This document shows, in pieces, positions 31,707 through 45,193 of a DNA stretch of 64,000 nt. The notes under the pieces were generated by a model. It had not been told where the DNA came from. It saw only the letters and a list, made by a program, of their open reading frames with translations, and did not search any database. Source of the stretch: Dipteris shenzhenensis (taxonomy: Eukaryota > Polypodiophyta > Polypodiopsida > Gleicheniales); NCBI GenBank assembly GCA_047967505.1, contig CM106539.1; one strand, 5' to 3'. The stretch's first letter is position 1. Every line of letters begins with the position of its first letter. The translations under genes and the position numbers were made by a program.

Positions 31707-34700
31707 ATGGCGACCATAGACGTTGTCGAGCCTTCAGTTGCGCCGTCAGTTGCAACCTACGACGATGAGAACATACCCCAAGAAGCAGCACTTCTTGCGA
31801 ATAATTTGTTATCCGTCTATGACGCTATGCAGGCGACAGGAGCCTTCGTTGCTCCGGCAGTCAATTCCTTCGGGCAATCTTTCAGGTGGCAGATTTGCCT
31901 TCTTAGTACTCCTGTTAACGTAACGAATTTTTGTTTGCTTTGTCTTAGAATTTGAAATCACAACAATCTTGCTTTCCTGGCAAGTAATAATCAAGAAGCT
32001 TGGAATATTTCCGTTGGCGTGTTAGGGTTTATGACGATGAAAGCACCAGAAAATCAATCGTGGAAGAACTCTACAGGATGAACCACATCAACCAAACATA
32101 CGACTTTGTAAGTTCTCTTCCCAAACAGATTCTTGACAGCAGTCGTTGAAGGTTCGATCCTAGAGAAGGCTGTTTTGAGCTGTTACAGAGGCTTGACCTG
32201 CATAACATCCTTGAGTACGTTGACATTGAGCAGTACAGTTTCCTCTATGGTCGACAGGGTTGGAAAGAACAGGCGAATGTCTGATTTCGTTTTGTAATGA
32301 TTTTCAGTTCGTCATTTTTGCTGGGTGTGCAAGTTGGCGTTAGGATTCTCCTAACGATTGTGGATAGACAATAATAGAGTGATCTTGAACTCAGAACGAA
32401 GCTAGGCCCATATGGACATTGCAAAAGCCAGACTTAACAAATAGTGGCCATGAGAGATCATAGACGTATTCGTTTCATTTCATTAAATCTGCTTATCAAT
32501 ATAACTCTCAGAATCCATGCCCCCTGTTTTCTAACAAAAGACAAAATCAATAATAATCAAGTTTGACAGATATACAATCGATTCCACCTTTCATTTCTGA
32601 TATATTAACTCGCCTACGTTCTTTGTTTGTAAATAATCTGCATGGCATGCACCTGTACGAGGGAATAAAGATACTCTAGCTGTATTTGGAGCATATCAGT
32701 GTTAGGCTACCTTAAGTAGGCACAAACCCCCATTCTTGAACTCAGAGGCTACTCAAAGGATCTTCTAGCACTTCAGATACCCGTTCGTTTAGCTATCCAT
32801 AAGCTTCAGATAAAATGGACTTCTGCTATTATAATTTACGCCCGCATCCAAGGATCCCTTTGTCAAGTCTGGGCTCGACGCAAAGCAGCAATCACACAAG
32901 ATGTAGTGAAATCCTATAGTAAATTTCTACTACTGTCCATTCACTAAGGCTCTTTTGGGAGTCTTGATTATCTCTATCTTTTATCTGGGACCGGGACTGA
33001 TCTGTTATTGGACTTTAGGATTCTTTCTTTACTTCCATTCTTCCTTTTTCTGGTTCCATCCATTATACTAGGTACTTAGTCTCGCCAATAATGGATCTAC
33101 ATAGGCTTTTCTTTCAGCGTGGGAACTCTCTAAAAGACAGAAATATTCACATGATGATCTTGTGGTTTGAATGGCAGGGTTGGAAATGCGGGCAACGCAA
33201 TTAGACAATCAGAAGGCTTTGTGTTTTTGTATGTGTGTGCAGGCGCTTCAAATGAGAGAGAAGCATTGCAAACTTGACAAGACTGAGATGAGCGTTTGGG
33301 AGTGTTGTGAGCTGCTGAATGAATACGTAGATGAAAGTGACCCGGATCTTGATGAGCCCCAAATAGAACATCTGTTGCAAACAGCTGAAGCAATCCGCAG
33401 AGATTTCCCAAACGACGACTGGTTTCATCTGACGGGCCTCATCCATGGTATACATAAACACCTCTTCTCTAATTGGTTACTGAGTTCTCTTCTCAACAAT
33501 GTGTACCCGCCTTCACCCAGTCGTTTTGAGGCCAAGTCTTACGGTAACTGTGCGCAACCACACTACATGGAATGTGCAACTATACACAATGTTCTCAACT
33601 GACGCCTCATAGCATTTGGGTTGTTATTTTTATTGATATGGCGTTAACGTCGCCTTAGAGCCCAGCTATTTTATGGTTTTAAGAAGTGAGGACCCTGACA
33701 CATATGTGCAAAGTCTTTTAAAAAAGCAACGTAATTTATTTGATAGACCCATACATCCACTCAGCGTCGAAAACAAAGGAAATAAGTAATCTGTTCAAAA
33801 CTTAGTCCTACGCTGACTTAAGATTTTCCAAATTTTGAACTGGTGCGAACTAATGTCATAGAACCATGTGCATCTTCATAAAACACCACCCTTTCATGGT
33901 TGGTTATGGTGGAGAGAACAAAATGCCGTGAATCACTTTGTTTATTAAGATCTAGTTTCATTTCTGGTGTGATCTCATTAGGCATTTTCCCCTGACTCTT
34001 CTGAATGTCCTTATGTCTTCTGCAGATTTGGGGAAGGTATTACTCCATCCTAAATTTGGAGAGGAGCCTCAATGGGCAGTTGTCGGTGGGCACCTTTTGC
34101 TTTTCTTTTACTTGCTAATAAGAGCTGATTGGTTTTGTGTTTCTAGCTCTGTAATATTTCCTCAAACATTAAAGTTCTCAGACTTTAACAGTTATCTGGG
34201 AGTGCAATGATATGCGCTTTAGAATTTTCATGCTGACCATCAAAAGCATTCTCATGTAGTTAGTCTGCTTGTCGTATGAATCAGAAACAATACGTTGCGC
34301 ATGAAACGAATAGGAAAGTCAGTTTAAGGCTGGAATTTATCATGATAACTGCATTGTCTTCTTTCTTTGTGGCATAGGTGATACATTTCCTTTGGGCTGT
34401 GCCTTTGATACTTCTATCGTTCACTCAGAGGTATGCAAAGACAATATCTAAACGCGTATTTGCACGCAATACTTCCTGTTAAACTCCATAACGCTTAGTT
34501 TGTTTATTATGCCTCCAATATGCAGCTTTTTAAAGAAAATCCAGATATCAACAACCCAAAATTCAATACAAAAAACGGAATTTATGAGGAGGGATGCGGC
34601 CTGGATAAATTGATTCTATCATGGGGTCACGATGAATACATGTATCAGGTACAGAACTCTGAAAGATAACTTTTTAGTAAGGTACGCGGTAAATATAATG

Positions 34701-35986
34701 GTAGCGTAATATTAATTAAAACTCATTCTACAGGTCTTGAAGCTGAACGAAACAGCATTGCCTCCGCAAGCTCTTTTCATCATTAGATATCATTCCTTCT
34801 ATTGTAAGACAACCGCCGAAATTGCATCCTCTTGACCATTTCTCAATATGAACACGAAGATTTCACTTGTACGACCATGTCACAGATTCAGTTCGATTTT
34901 CCGTTCTTCCCGGAACACAAGTTATATATTCGCTATTCGTTTTTGGTCTCATCATGATTGTGGATCTTGTCTGATGATGTAGCACTTCGAACTGCTGGTG
35001 CATACACTCGGTTTTTGAACGACTTTGACCGCTCCATGCTCCCATGGCTGCACAGATTCAGGTGAGCAGCTCGAAGCGCTCAAATCTTTTGATAGGAAAA
35101 TGAGGAAATGTATCATGCGATTCAAATTTCTCACAACTGATCTTGTGCTATCCAAATCGTTTCAGCCAATATGATCTCTACAGCAAGAGCAACGTTCGTG
35201 TAAATGTGGAGGAAGTGAAGCCTTACTATACCTCTCTCATAAACAAGGTAAAACTTCTTTCAAACTATGTGCCATGTCTTCGAAAGCTTTAATAGTCGAG
35301 TGTAAAGTTTGATTACGTGGGCATTTCTTAAGAAAAGAAAAAGAAATCACATCTCATGGGACAATCTTTCTCTTCATATAATGGATACATAAGACTTTTT
35401 AACCTCTTTTGGGCACCCAATGGTCTGGCTAAACATATTCAACTTATTGGATTATTCCTGCCATTGATTAGAGAATATAAATATGTAGTGAGTGTGTGTA
35501 CACGTACGTATATATAAGGTGAAGGTTACTAAAAACCATTAGATTAGAACAACACTCATGGACAGAGTTATACGAGATGGATGATACTCTTCTTCTCTTG
35601 TCATCATAAAGATGGTATTACCCAACCATGCAACTTATTCAATATTAGCTATATGTTAAACAAATATGGCCAGTTAATAAATTACTTGACCTACAATGCT
35701 ATATGCATGCATGTCATGGTATATATTGCAAATTTTAATACGTGCATGTCATGTATATATCGTCAAAGTATCTTCTTTGGTACACAATTGATTGTGTTCT
35801 GTAACCTCTAAGATACAACATCTAACAACAAAAGACTTAGGTCTTAAGATGTAGATTATGATATTGTTACAATTATCATATTCTTAAGTTTAAATGTAGT
35901 AACAATGATTATATTGTTTATAGAAAATGATCTTTTGTACCTATCATTTGTGTGTGCAGTATTTTCCTAAATCTTTGCGGTGGTGA
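31707..35986 (+). CDS. MIOX: myo-Inositol oxygenase, ten exons, intact
   Basis: It oxidises myo-inositol with O2 to D-glucuronate through a mixed-valent diiron centre, feeding UDP-glucuronate for cell-wall sugars. Exons read directly: 31707-31885, 32026-32107, 33243-33447, 34026-34085, 34378-34430, 34526-34648, 34734-34803, 34983-35061, 35166-35247, 35960-35986. All nine introns are GT-AG and phases match. The product is 319 aa, the usual plant length. Diiron ligands by alignment to the mouse enzyme are His130 (QIEHLLQTAE), His155 and Asp156 (LIHDLGK), His228 (SWGHDEY), His254 (IRYHSFY) and Asp287 (QYDLYSK). Lys159 is the substrate-site Lys equivalent. MNHINQTYDF and the terminal SLRW are conserved. 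The ATG follows a leader with no obvious alternative start in frame. It is cytosolic: no signal peptide. The last exon encodes only nine codons including the stop, after a 712-bp intron. Confidence 0.95.
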
Positions 35987-37297
35987 CATGGTGAATACAA
36001 CTAGAAAGTACTCAAGAAAATACATTGTGGTGGTGACATGATGTGCACATTTGGTGATACAAGCTGGGACATACATTCCCATGCCTTATCATTATAAAGG
36101 AAGACTGTATCTTGTACCAAATAAATAAAATATATGCATGCTTTTGATTGGAGGATATATTACTCTACTCTCCTTCATAAGTAACAAGCTCAAGGTTGTT
36201 TTTTAACACATTTCATTTAAGGTGACACAAATGCATTTAGATTACTCAATATAGTAACGAGAAATCCAAGGTTAGACGGTCTAAATAAATCAGTCAAGGG
36301 GATGGGTTGTAATACAAAATGAAGCTCCATACTTTTTGAATGCAATACCTTTGCTCTTAAAAACAAAGGTTTGTTGAGTAGTTAAATGAAACATATGGCC
36401 AAAATTTGTTGTTTGACAATATATATATATATTTACACACATTCTATTGCCAACTTGGAGCTATAGCTTGCTTGAAAGCTATTGTAAAGGTTGTGATTTT
36501 ATTTTTTTATGATGTAGATTTTTATTTTGAAGAGGATTTTTAATGCAATTAATTCTACAACACAACTCAAGTATATGTGTACATTCTTATTGTGCTACCT
36601 ATTTGGATTTGTTGTAGAATGTGGGGATGGTGTGAGTCTTTAAAAACATTTTGAAGATTAATATGGGCATTTTAAGCCAATTTAAACTCAATTTTTATCA
36701 AGATAAATAACTTTGCTATGTCTTTTTAACAGTAGTTTGGTGGTACCACAAAACATAAAATTGCCCTGTTTTGGCAAAAAATAACAATTTGTTCAAGATA
36801 TATTTTTTGAGGATTCCCTCTCTTGAGGTAGACTCATAATACTATTTTAAAAAAATATAATCATGATTACAAAGTGCCCAAAAGTCTATAGTAATATAGA
36901 TTTTGGCTTGGGCAGCATTCAAAACAAGTTTCACATCAAAACTCACTTTTATAGTTGTGAAATATCCATGAGTAATCTACATATAAGTATTTTTGATTGG
37001 TATCATGAATTTGTGACTAGATCTTTTTGTAAAGTATGGTTTAGACCTTTGAAGGTTCCTTTGATATGACTTAGTCCTTGTATCTTGAAATTGTAGCATA
37101 ACCAACAATCAAAATAAGGTTTGCATTTGATGTTCTACATGGTATTAGGTCCCTAAAAAACCATGCTACTCCATAACATCATATTGAAAGCATATACAAA
37201 GTATGGTTGAGTTTGAAACTTGTTAGACATGTCAAAGAATGTGCAAACCATCAATTTTGCCTAACTATTAGCATTTAGAGGATTTAGTTTTGATTCA

Positions 37298-37395
37298 ATA
37301 AATCTTAGTAAGTATGATTATCTAGCTCCAAAAGCAATCATAACATAAATCTTAGTAAGTATGATTATCTAACTCCAAAAGCAATCAGAACATAT
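37298..37395 (+). repeat. 47-bp tandem duplication
   Basis: AATCTTAGTAAGTATGATTA at 37301 recurs at 37348. Both units continue TCTA(G/A)CTCCAAAAGCAATCA. Confidence 0.9.
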
Positions 37396-39085
37396 GTGTT
37401 ATAATTATTATTAGACTATGGGACTTTAAAACAATGAAAAAAGAAGAAGTATGGCCATTTTTATTAAAAAGATGTGAAAACAACTAGAAATTTTGGTGGA
37501 CACCTCAACCTTGAATGTTTATGTAAAACTCAAAGTCATAGTTGTGATTTCTACTCCATAAGAATTCCAAGATTTTTTAGCACACAAGCTGCTATGGTCA
37601 ATAATGAAAACCCCTAAATACCTTAACAATGCCTTGGAATAATTGTAGAAAGTGGCCAAGTTAATAGAACATAAAAGTATCATATGACAATTTATGTCCA
37701 GTTACCAGACTAGTGTTAACTTCAACTCCGATTCAATTCCCTAGATATGCAAGAATGATATAAAATCATGGTGTGGAATCACCCGAAAGATCACTTTAAG
37801 TTCTTGGAAAATTTCATCAATAGAGGATTTGAGACATAACTTGAAGTGAGTTTTAATCTTAAGTCTAAGGGTCCCCCTCCCCCACTACTAGAAAGGTAGG
37901 TAGGTAGGGAGAGAGAGAGAGAGAGAGAGGAATGCACACAACAGTTCCCTAATTGCAGAGTACTACATTGTGAATAAGAAAAAGTACTTATAAAAACATT
38001 TTAAATCGGTCCAGTAATGAATTTTAATCGGGACTAGCTGGCTCTACGCCCTCATCGTATAGTTTTCATTCCCAAAATTCTAGGACTTGGAGTCTTGATA
38101 AGAACAAAAAGGGATAACAAAAAGGATAAACAAAGACTCCATACAAATTTGTAAGTTTTATTTATCCTTTTTAAAATTGTCCAATATCGGTGGTGGGCTC
38201 AATTAGGCTAGCTGATATCTACCGACACTAGGATGTTAATTACATAAATGCAAAGCTCTTAGTTTAAAATTTATCATTTGAAATTTGAAAAGGTTGTTAT
38301 TACAAAAAGAAAACAACTTTTTTGAAATAGTGGTAGGAAATTTGAAGTTCCTTTCATGAAAATATGGGAAAAATATTTTTAAAAACACGTTTTTAGTAGT
38401 CATAAACTATATAGTAATTACGTAATAATAAAAAACATAAATGTTTCATGAAGAAAACCTCTATGTGGTAGTGAGGACTCTGCTTATACCAACCCATAAC
38501 TACTCGCATATGGATATAAAATTTACATTAGTCTTTGTGCCAATTGCGAGGTTCACTGGTGGCAACCTATAACAACTCGCACGTGGATGTAAAATATGAT
38601 ATTATATATTATGGTTTATAATTATTCCTAGTAAGAGAGAAATACTTGAATTTGACCAAGCCAGGTTGCAGCTTGCTTTTTCTAGCATATAAAACCCATT
38701 GAAAGTCTAGTTGGTTGACAATTGTGTAGCTCGCAACTGCTAGCTTATATCTACTTGCATTACACCCTAGAGAACACCATGGACCATACCTGTTTAGTAA
38801 GACACAATTGGTGTCATGTTATAACATATGTTGCAATATAGTTATAAGTTCTATGAGATGTGTGGTCATGTACCTTATATAAACATGAAATAATAAGAAT
38901 TTTTAGGTTTTTCCATATTGTATTTCCATAATAGTAAACTTATAAACTTATGTCAGGTGTTTTCAAAAAACTCTTGGACATGTGTAGATCCAAACAAAGA
39001 ATGGTGATAAGTGTCATGCTTTGCAAATCAACCTTTAGTCTATTTGTGTTCACTCATGCACACACCAAGACTTAGAATATATTTT

Positions 39086-39189
39086 GAGTTTCCAAATGGA
39101 CCTTAGGTCGATTTGCACTTCATGGATATTGGTGATCAGACACATACTTTTTTTTGAGGGGTGAAACGATCACACACACACACACACAT

Positions 39190-39221
<32 letters not shown>

Positions 39222-39590
39222 TCTTGGACATTACACAAACAAGTAGACACATTGTAAGACACCTCCTCACACACTGGAAATCAACCTTGGGTCGATTTGA
39301 GAAATGATGGCTGCATAGGGTGATTTACAAAATGACCCAACATTGATTTTCAATCTTTAGACCCATTGTTATCAATTTGAGAAGGAGGATGTTGAACACA
39401 ATGGTCATGCTTTTGGGAATATAGCTTAATGTTCACTTACACACACTACTAACACATTCATAATTTTTTTGAGTTTCCAAATTGAACTTAGATCGATTTG
39501 TACTTCATGGATATTGGCAATCACTCACACACATACACAAGTTCTTTGACATTACACACACACAAATTGTGTTCAACACACTACTTATAA
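39086..39590 (+). repeat. Direct repeat pair 385 bp apart with (CA)n
   Basis: GAGTTTCCAAAT(G/T)GA(C/A)CTTAG and CGATTTG(C/T)ACTTCATGGAT occur at 39086 and 39471. The first is followed by (CA)n at 39173-39220; the second by ACATTACACACACACA. An adjacent (GT)n lies at 39640-39662. Confidence 0.75.
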
Positions 39591-39689
39591 AATTGACTCC
39601 AAGACATCAAGCAAGTTTGTGTGGTGTGTCTACGAACATGTGTGTGTGTGTGTGTGTGTGTGCGTGTGTGCACGTGCATGCTATTAACT

Positions 39690-40668
39690 AGAAAAGAATT
39701 CAATGCATGAGGCTAGATGCTAAGCATGGCGACACTCGAGGGCCATGGAGGAAAAGGGAACATGAGGGAAGAAGTGTTAACATAGGTGGGGAAAAAAAGA
39801 TTAAGAGGGGTGGGAATGAAGAGAGGGACTATGGCACAAGGGGGAAGGAAGAGGGGGAAGAGGAGCATGTACATGATGGGAGGTGGAATGTAGAGATGGA
39901 GACATTAAGTAAAGAGAGTCATGCTTTATTGGAAAGATGGGGGGGAAATCAAAGTACTAGCTAGGTGGCTTTACAAGAATGAGTGTGTTCCATCAAGGAA
40001 TAGCCCCCTCCTTTTATAGCCAAGAGAGGGGGTCTCTCCCAATAAATGCATCCTCCAACATGCATGGTGTGTGTGGAAGAGTGTCCCATGTGGGCTAGGC
40101 GGTTATGCACTCTCAATTGTGTGCGACAACCCTTTGCCTCATTTTTCCACATACATCAACCCCCATATCCCAAGTCTAAGATATTCCCTTGGTCTCTTCC
40201 TAATTTTATAATACGTTCAAACATCTAGGAGGACAAGTGGAGGGTTGGCACAAGGAATCTTGCCACCTCATCCTACTTTCCCATTATTTAACTTGCATTC
40301 TTAGACTTTCTACACCCCCCCCCACATGGGCCTATCCTACATGGAGGGAATAATCCAATATACACCTATTTTATATTACTTCTCCTATGGTCCTTGGGCC
40401 ATATCTCACTAAATGCAGGCGTGGGACCGCCTAGGTGGAGGGGTGGTGCATGGAGGACCCATGCGGCCTTACCATTTTATATTATTACTACCATGTATTA
40501 TGTACAACACACCTTATGGTCCTTTTACATGGAAGGGTGGCACATGGTCATGCCCTACCACCTCAACCCTGGGCCTTATGCACACCATATTTTATTATAC
40601 TATTGCCACACATACAAGCACACACACATATTTATGCCTTTTACTTTGGTCAAATTTATCCATAATAG
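39690..40668 (-). repeat. Probable 3' LTR of the gypsy fragment
   Basis: On the minus strand this follows a polypurine tract at about 40680-40669 (GTGGGGGGGGGAAC). It contains GCTATAAAAG at 40012-40020, a good TATA box, about 650 bp in, which fits a U3 region. Its far end is not defined. A Lys/Glu/Gly-rich plus-strand frame at 39707-39964 overlaps it and is probably a chance frame. Confidence 0.5.
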
Positions 40669-43260
40669 TTCCCCCCCCCACGCAAGGAATGCACAGCATT
40701 TCCATGCCTGGGACCATCACGCACAAAGAAGGGATTGAGACAATGCTTGTTGATCACCTTCTTGCCATATGACTGATGCAGCTCTTGAACTTGTACAAAC
40801 CCATTGCTACGTTCCTTGATGACTTTGTATGGACCAGTCCATAGTGGCAGGAACTTCTTATCCATTTGGTGGTCCAATCTGTTATCAAAGCATAGCACAA
40901 CATCCCCCTCAGCAAAGTGTCTTTCCCATCCCTTGTCATCGAACTTCAAGTTGTACCAACCTGGCCTCTACATGTTCATCTTCTATCATCCTCTGTACTT
41001 GTGCCAATCTCAAGGCCGGAATCTCTATCTCTAGTGGTAAAACTGCCTCACTACTGTACACCAACTCAAAAGGAGTGTGACATGTAGACATTTTATCAGT
41101 GATGTTGTAAGCCCACATAGCTTCAATGACCTTCTGATCCCACTGGCTCCTGTTTCCTGTGGCCATTTTTCCTATGGATTTACAAAGGAGGCCATTGGTC
41201 CGCTCCGTTTGTCCCATGGACACTGGATGATAGATGCTAGAAGTGTGGTGATCAATCCCCATGCGATCCACGAGCAACAACTCCACTGCTTCGTTTAAGA
41301 ATGGACTCCCATGGTCAGATACTATTTCCATGGGTGTCCCAAACCTTGTGCAGATACGTTCAAATATGAAATTTGAGACTTCCTTACCATTTGCACTCCA
41401 TTTGCAGTGGGGAGGGCGATAGCTTCAGCCCACTTAGTGACATACTGAGTGGCTACCAAAAGATACTTCTTTTTGCGGGCAGTCATAGGTAGGGGCCCAT
41501 CAAAATCTATTCCCCACTTCTAAAACGGATGGATGGACATCACGTGGTGATGTTGCCCAGGATGCAAATTCTTCCTACCAAAGAATTGGCATGGTTCACA
41601 AGTTTTGCAATACATAGTGACATCCTTGAACAAGGTCAGCCAATAGTACCCAGCATGTAAAATCTTCTTAGCTGTACAGTCACCAGCATAGTGGCCTCCA
41701 CAAAATCCATCATGATAATGCTTTAATACCTTAGATACTTCATTTGCATCAATGGCTCATCTTAGTACCCCATCTAGGCCTTGACGGTATAACACCCCAT
41801 CAAAGAGAGTGTAGTGCCTACTATCTCTACAGATTTTCTTTCTCTCATAGCTAGTACTTTCTGGAGGAAAGGAGAAAGCGGTCAGAAACCTGTAGATTCC
41901 ACCATACCATGGATCGCCAACTTCTATGGCCGTACAAGGGTCACATCGAGGCACTCCTCTAAATCGATCAAAGCATTCTTCAAGTTGGAACAACCCCGTT
42001 TTACAAATTTGAAAGAAAAATCATATTCTTGTAAAGCTGCCAACCATTTGCCCAACAGACCCATGGGATTTGGTGATTGAAGAACCTGCTTTGCAAGACC
42101 ATTGCTACAGATTATAATGAAGGACTTTCCAACAACATAATGCTTAAATTTTTTCTATGCAGAACAACAAAGGCAAAGCATGCTTGTTAGCCTCAGAGTA
42201 GCATCATACAGTTTCGAGCAATTGTGTTGAGAAGCAAATCGAATGGGATACATGAACCGATCCTCCCCTTGCTGGAGAAGAATACCCGCCAGAGTGTGCT
42301 CACCAAACCCAGGATTGATATAGAAAGTCTTTGACCAATCAGGATTGCGTAGAATGGGTTCTGAAGAGAGAGCACTTTTGATTTGTACAAACCCATGATC
42401 ACAATCCTCATCCCAAGAGAAATCAACTCCATATTTTAATAGCATAGTCATGGGTCACATTAAAGCAGCATATTGATCAATGAAGCGACGATAGTATCCT
42501 GCTAGATTGATAAATGAGCATGCTTGATGTTTGGTTGTTGGCGGGGAGAGCTTCAGGATAGCTTCTACCTTCTCGGGGTTAGTAGGCTTGACGCCCTCAG
42601 ATGAGACAATATTTCCCAGTAACCTCCCTTGAGTGGCTCCAATGGTGCATTTATCAGGGTTGAGGCTACCATTCGCATCATTGACCCTTTGGAAGGCCAA
42701 CCTAACCTTCATGACATGCTCCTTACGTGCCGAGAATATACAAAAATCATCTAAAAACACCTCCAAGAAAACCCCCAAATAAGGAGCAAACACCATCTGC
42801 ATAAATCTTTGAAAGGTAGCAGGAGCATTGGTGAGGCCAAATGGCATTACTTTGAATGCAAATGTCCCCCAAGGTGTGGCAAATGTGGTTTTAAGCACGT
42901 CCTCCTCATCAATTCTAATTTGATAAAACCCGGAGTAAACATCACAGAAAATATACATCTCATGACCACTTACCTTCTCAAGAATGAGGTCTTGAAAGGG
43001 AAGAGGATGATGGTCCCTCTTGGTGGCTGCATTGAGTTTCTTATAGTCGATGCAGACCTGCCACTTATTGGTTTTCTTTGGGGTGACTACCACTAGTGAA
43101 ACCCATTTAGTATTGTGAACCGGAACAATAAACCCAACTTCTACAAGTTTTTGCAACTCTGAGTGCAAAGCATCGGTCTGTAGGGGCCCTAATCTCCGAT
43201 ACTTCTAAGCTACAGGCTTCGCATCAGGCTTCAGCTCTATCTTGTGCTCTATGGCAGTCA
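40656..43260 (-). mobile_element. Ty3/gypsy pol fragment: RT, RNase H, integrase, C-terminal domain
   Basis: On the minus strand, from high to low coordinates: an RT start (IEHKIELKPDAKPVA, stop, KYRRLGPLQTDALHSELQ) near 43260; RT 43168-42455 with VVTPKKTNKWQVCIDYKKLN, YSGFYQIRI, and the active site FLDDF; RNase H-like 42451-42155 (LRNPDWSKTFYINPGFGEHT, LAGILLQQG); the integrase zinc region near 41640-41570 (CKTCEPC) and core GIDFDGPLP near 41500; integrase 41331-40936 (MEIVSDHGSPFLNEAVELLL, HPVSMGQTERTNG); and the C-terminal segment 40949-40656 (LPLWTGPYKVIKERSNGFVQ). Frames are separated by stops and shifts. Gag, protease and 5' LTR are missing because LINE and copia pieces abut at 43270. 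Confidence 0.88.
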
Positions 43261-43271
43261 CATGGTGAAGG

Positions 43272-43620
43272 TGGTGGTACGGACTGCATCACAGAATAAT
43301 TGTTGATCAGTTGAAAGGTTATTTACATGATGGGTTGCATCCTGCGCAATATGGTTTTGTTCCTCATAGGCATATCATAGATAATATTGCTAATGCTTAT
43401 GTTGGAATCGAATATGCTAAATATATGCAGCATGGTGTTTTGCTATTGCAAGTTGATATTGCCAAAGCTTTTGATACTGTTAAGTGGGATTTTATTTTAT
43501 CAACTATGCAGGCCTTGGGATTTGGCCCAAAAATGCAGCAAGTTATCAATTGGTTATATCAAGATAGTAAAGCTGCCTGCATACTTTCAAGGGATATTTC
43601 TACAACCTTTGCCACCATGA
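43272..43620 (+). mobile_element. LINE reverse transcriptase fragment
   Basis: An open frame contains LHPAQYGFVPHRHIIDNIAN, then VLLLQVDIAKAFDTVKWDFI and MQALGFGPKMQQVINWLYQD. The D-x-x-K-A-F-D motif is typical of plant L1-type LINE RT. Only the early RT subdomains remain. It ends abruptly at a copia fragment near 43620 and starts abruptly at the gypsy fragment. Confidence 0.85.
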
Positions 43621-43621
43621 A

Positions 43622-44900
43622 AACATGCCATCGGTACCAAAAGGGTTTTCAAAGTGAAAAGGAATCTAGATGGGTCCATTGAAAGGTACAAGGAACGGTT
43701 GGTTGCCAAAGAATATGCTTAGAAAAAGGGCATAGAATAGGAGGAGACTTTTGCTCCTACATCCTGGATGACAACTATCATATCAGTTGTTGCCATGGCT
43801 ACAACTTTTGTTTGGAATGTCCATCAGTTGGACATAAAAGCAGCTTTCCTTAATGGAGATTTGTAGGAAGAGATTTATGTCAAACAACCACCTGGCTTTG
43901 AAATTTCTGGCAATGAACATCAAGTTTGCAAGCTGAATAAAGGTTTATATGGGCTAAAACAAGCCCCACATGCATGGTATGCCAAGATTGATGCCTTCCT
44001 CGCAAGTAAGGGGCTACATAATAGTCCAGCTGAAAGCACCCTCTACAACAAGAAAGATGGGGGGGGGATATTTTAGTCATCATTCCTTATGTAGATGACA
44101 TGCAGATTTCAAGGCTAAATTGAAAGCTGAATTTGACATGATAGATTTGGGCATGTTAAATTTCTATTTGGGGATTCAGTTCATACAAGACAAGCGTGGC
44201 GTTCTTATGTCTCAATCCAACTATGTGCAAAAGATCTTGGATAGATTCAACATGCAAGATTGTAAGCCTACATCCACTCCCATGGAGCCAGGGCTGAAGC
44301 TTACTATGTATGATGTAGGTGAATTAATGGATGCCACACTTTATAGCCATGCTCTTGGATGTCTCATTTATTTGTGCAATACACGACCTGATATTTAGTA
44401 TGTAATATCTTAGGTGAGTAGGTATATGCATAACCCAAAGACAACACATTGGTAGGCTGTAAAATAGATCTTTCATTACTTGCAAGGCACAAAGTCTTAT
44501 GGCTTGATGTTTCCCAAGGGGGTGACTTGCAGATGCATGCTTACAGTGACTCAGATTGGCACTATGACACTAGGTAGTCCACAAGTGGTAATTGTTTCTT
44601 TTTAGGCAAAGCTTGCATTTCTTGGCTGAGCAAGAAACAATCTACTGTGGCTACTTCCTCATGTGAAGCTGAGCACAAGGCAACTTTCAGAGTGATAATT
44701 GAATGTGTTTGGCTACATCATTTGTTTGTTGATCTTCATCTCTCATTGGAGGGTCCTCCGATTCTCACTTATAGTTGGAGTGCTATAGCAATAGCAAAGA
44801 ATCTTGTGTTTCATGCTCGCACGAAGCACATTGAGGTTCATTATCATTATGTCAAAGAAAAGTTGCATGCAGGCCAGATCAACTACAATGAGTAGCACTG
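43622..44900 (+). mobile_element. Ty1/copia RT-RNase H fragment, degenerate
   Basis: It begins with IGTKRVFKVKRNLDGSIERY, then QLDIKAAFLNGDL, stop, EEIYVKQPPGFE, KLNKGLYGLKQAPHAWYAKI. Then follow FDMIDLGMLNFYLGIQFIQD, CLIYLCNTRPDI, and an RNase H end with HARTKHIEVHYHYVKEKLHA. The YVDD box is interrupted by frameshift (about 44080). Multiple stops separate the frames. It is a different family from the element at 4684-10601. Confidence 0.85.
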
Positions 44901-45024
44901 AAAGGAAGATAAAAATGTCACTCGGATACATTTTTTTTAGGGTGGATCATCATTGAAATGATCCATTTCTTGGAGGATGCAGTGCCATATCTGAAGGACA
45001 TGCGAGTGATGCCCAATTTAAAAG

Positions 45025-45193
45025 TGAGAGTGCTCTCAACGGAAGCAAGAACAGAAGAGGGAGAGAGAAACAGAGAGCCACACAAGTTTTGGTGGGTGCA
45101 GAACCACCCTAATCTTCTTTTTCATTCATTTATATATGTGTTTGAGTATTGTACATAACTAGGGTAAAGGCACAGTCACCTTTAACCCCCACA
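45025..45193 (-). repeat. 3' LTR of the truncated copia copy
   Basis: 169 bp, TGTGGGGG...CTCTCA on the minus strand, with the same internal ATATATAAATGAATG segment as the LTRs at 4684 and 10433. Confidence 0.92.

Larger units (their letters stand above)
35990..39600. other. AT-rich intergenic stretch
   Basis: Downstream of MIOX. No coding region above background. It contains (AT)n at 36421-36432, (GA)n at 37910-37929, (CA)n at 39173-39220 and small duplications listed separately. The MIOX polyadenylation region is probably within the first few hundred bases; AATAAA-like sequence occurs near 36120. Confidence 0.5.

Noticed and set aside
31008-31719. Open frames upstream of MIOX (127 and 153 codons)
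   Set aside because: They overlap the leader and promoter, show no family motif and are Ser/His/Leu-rich as expected of chance frames in GC-richer DNA.
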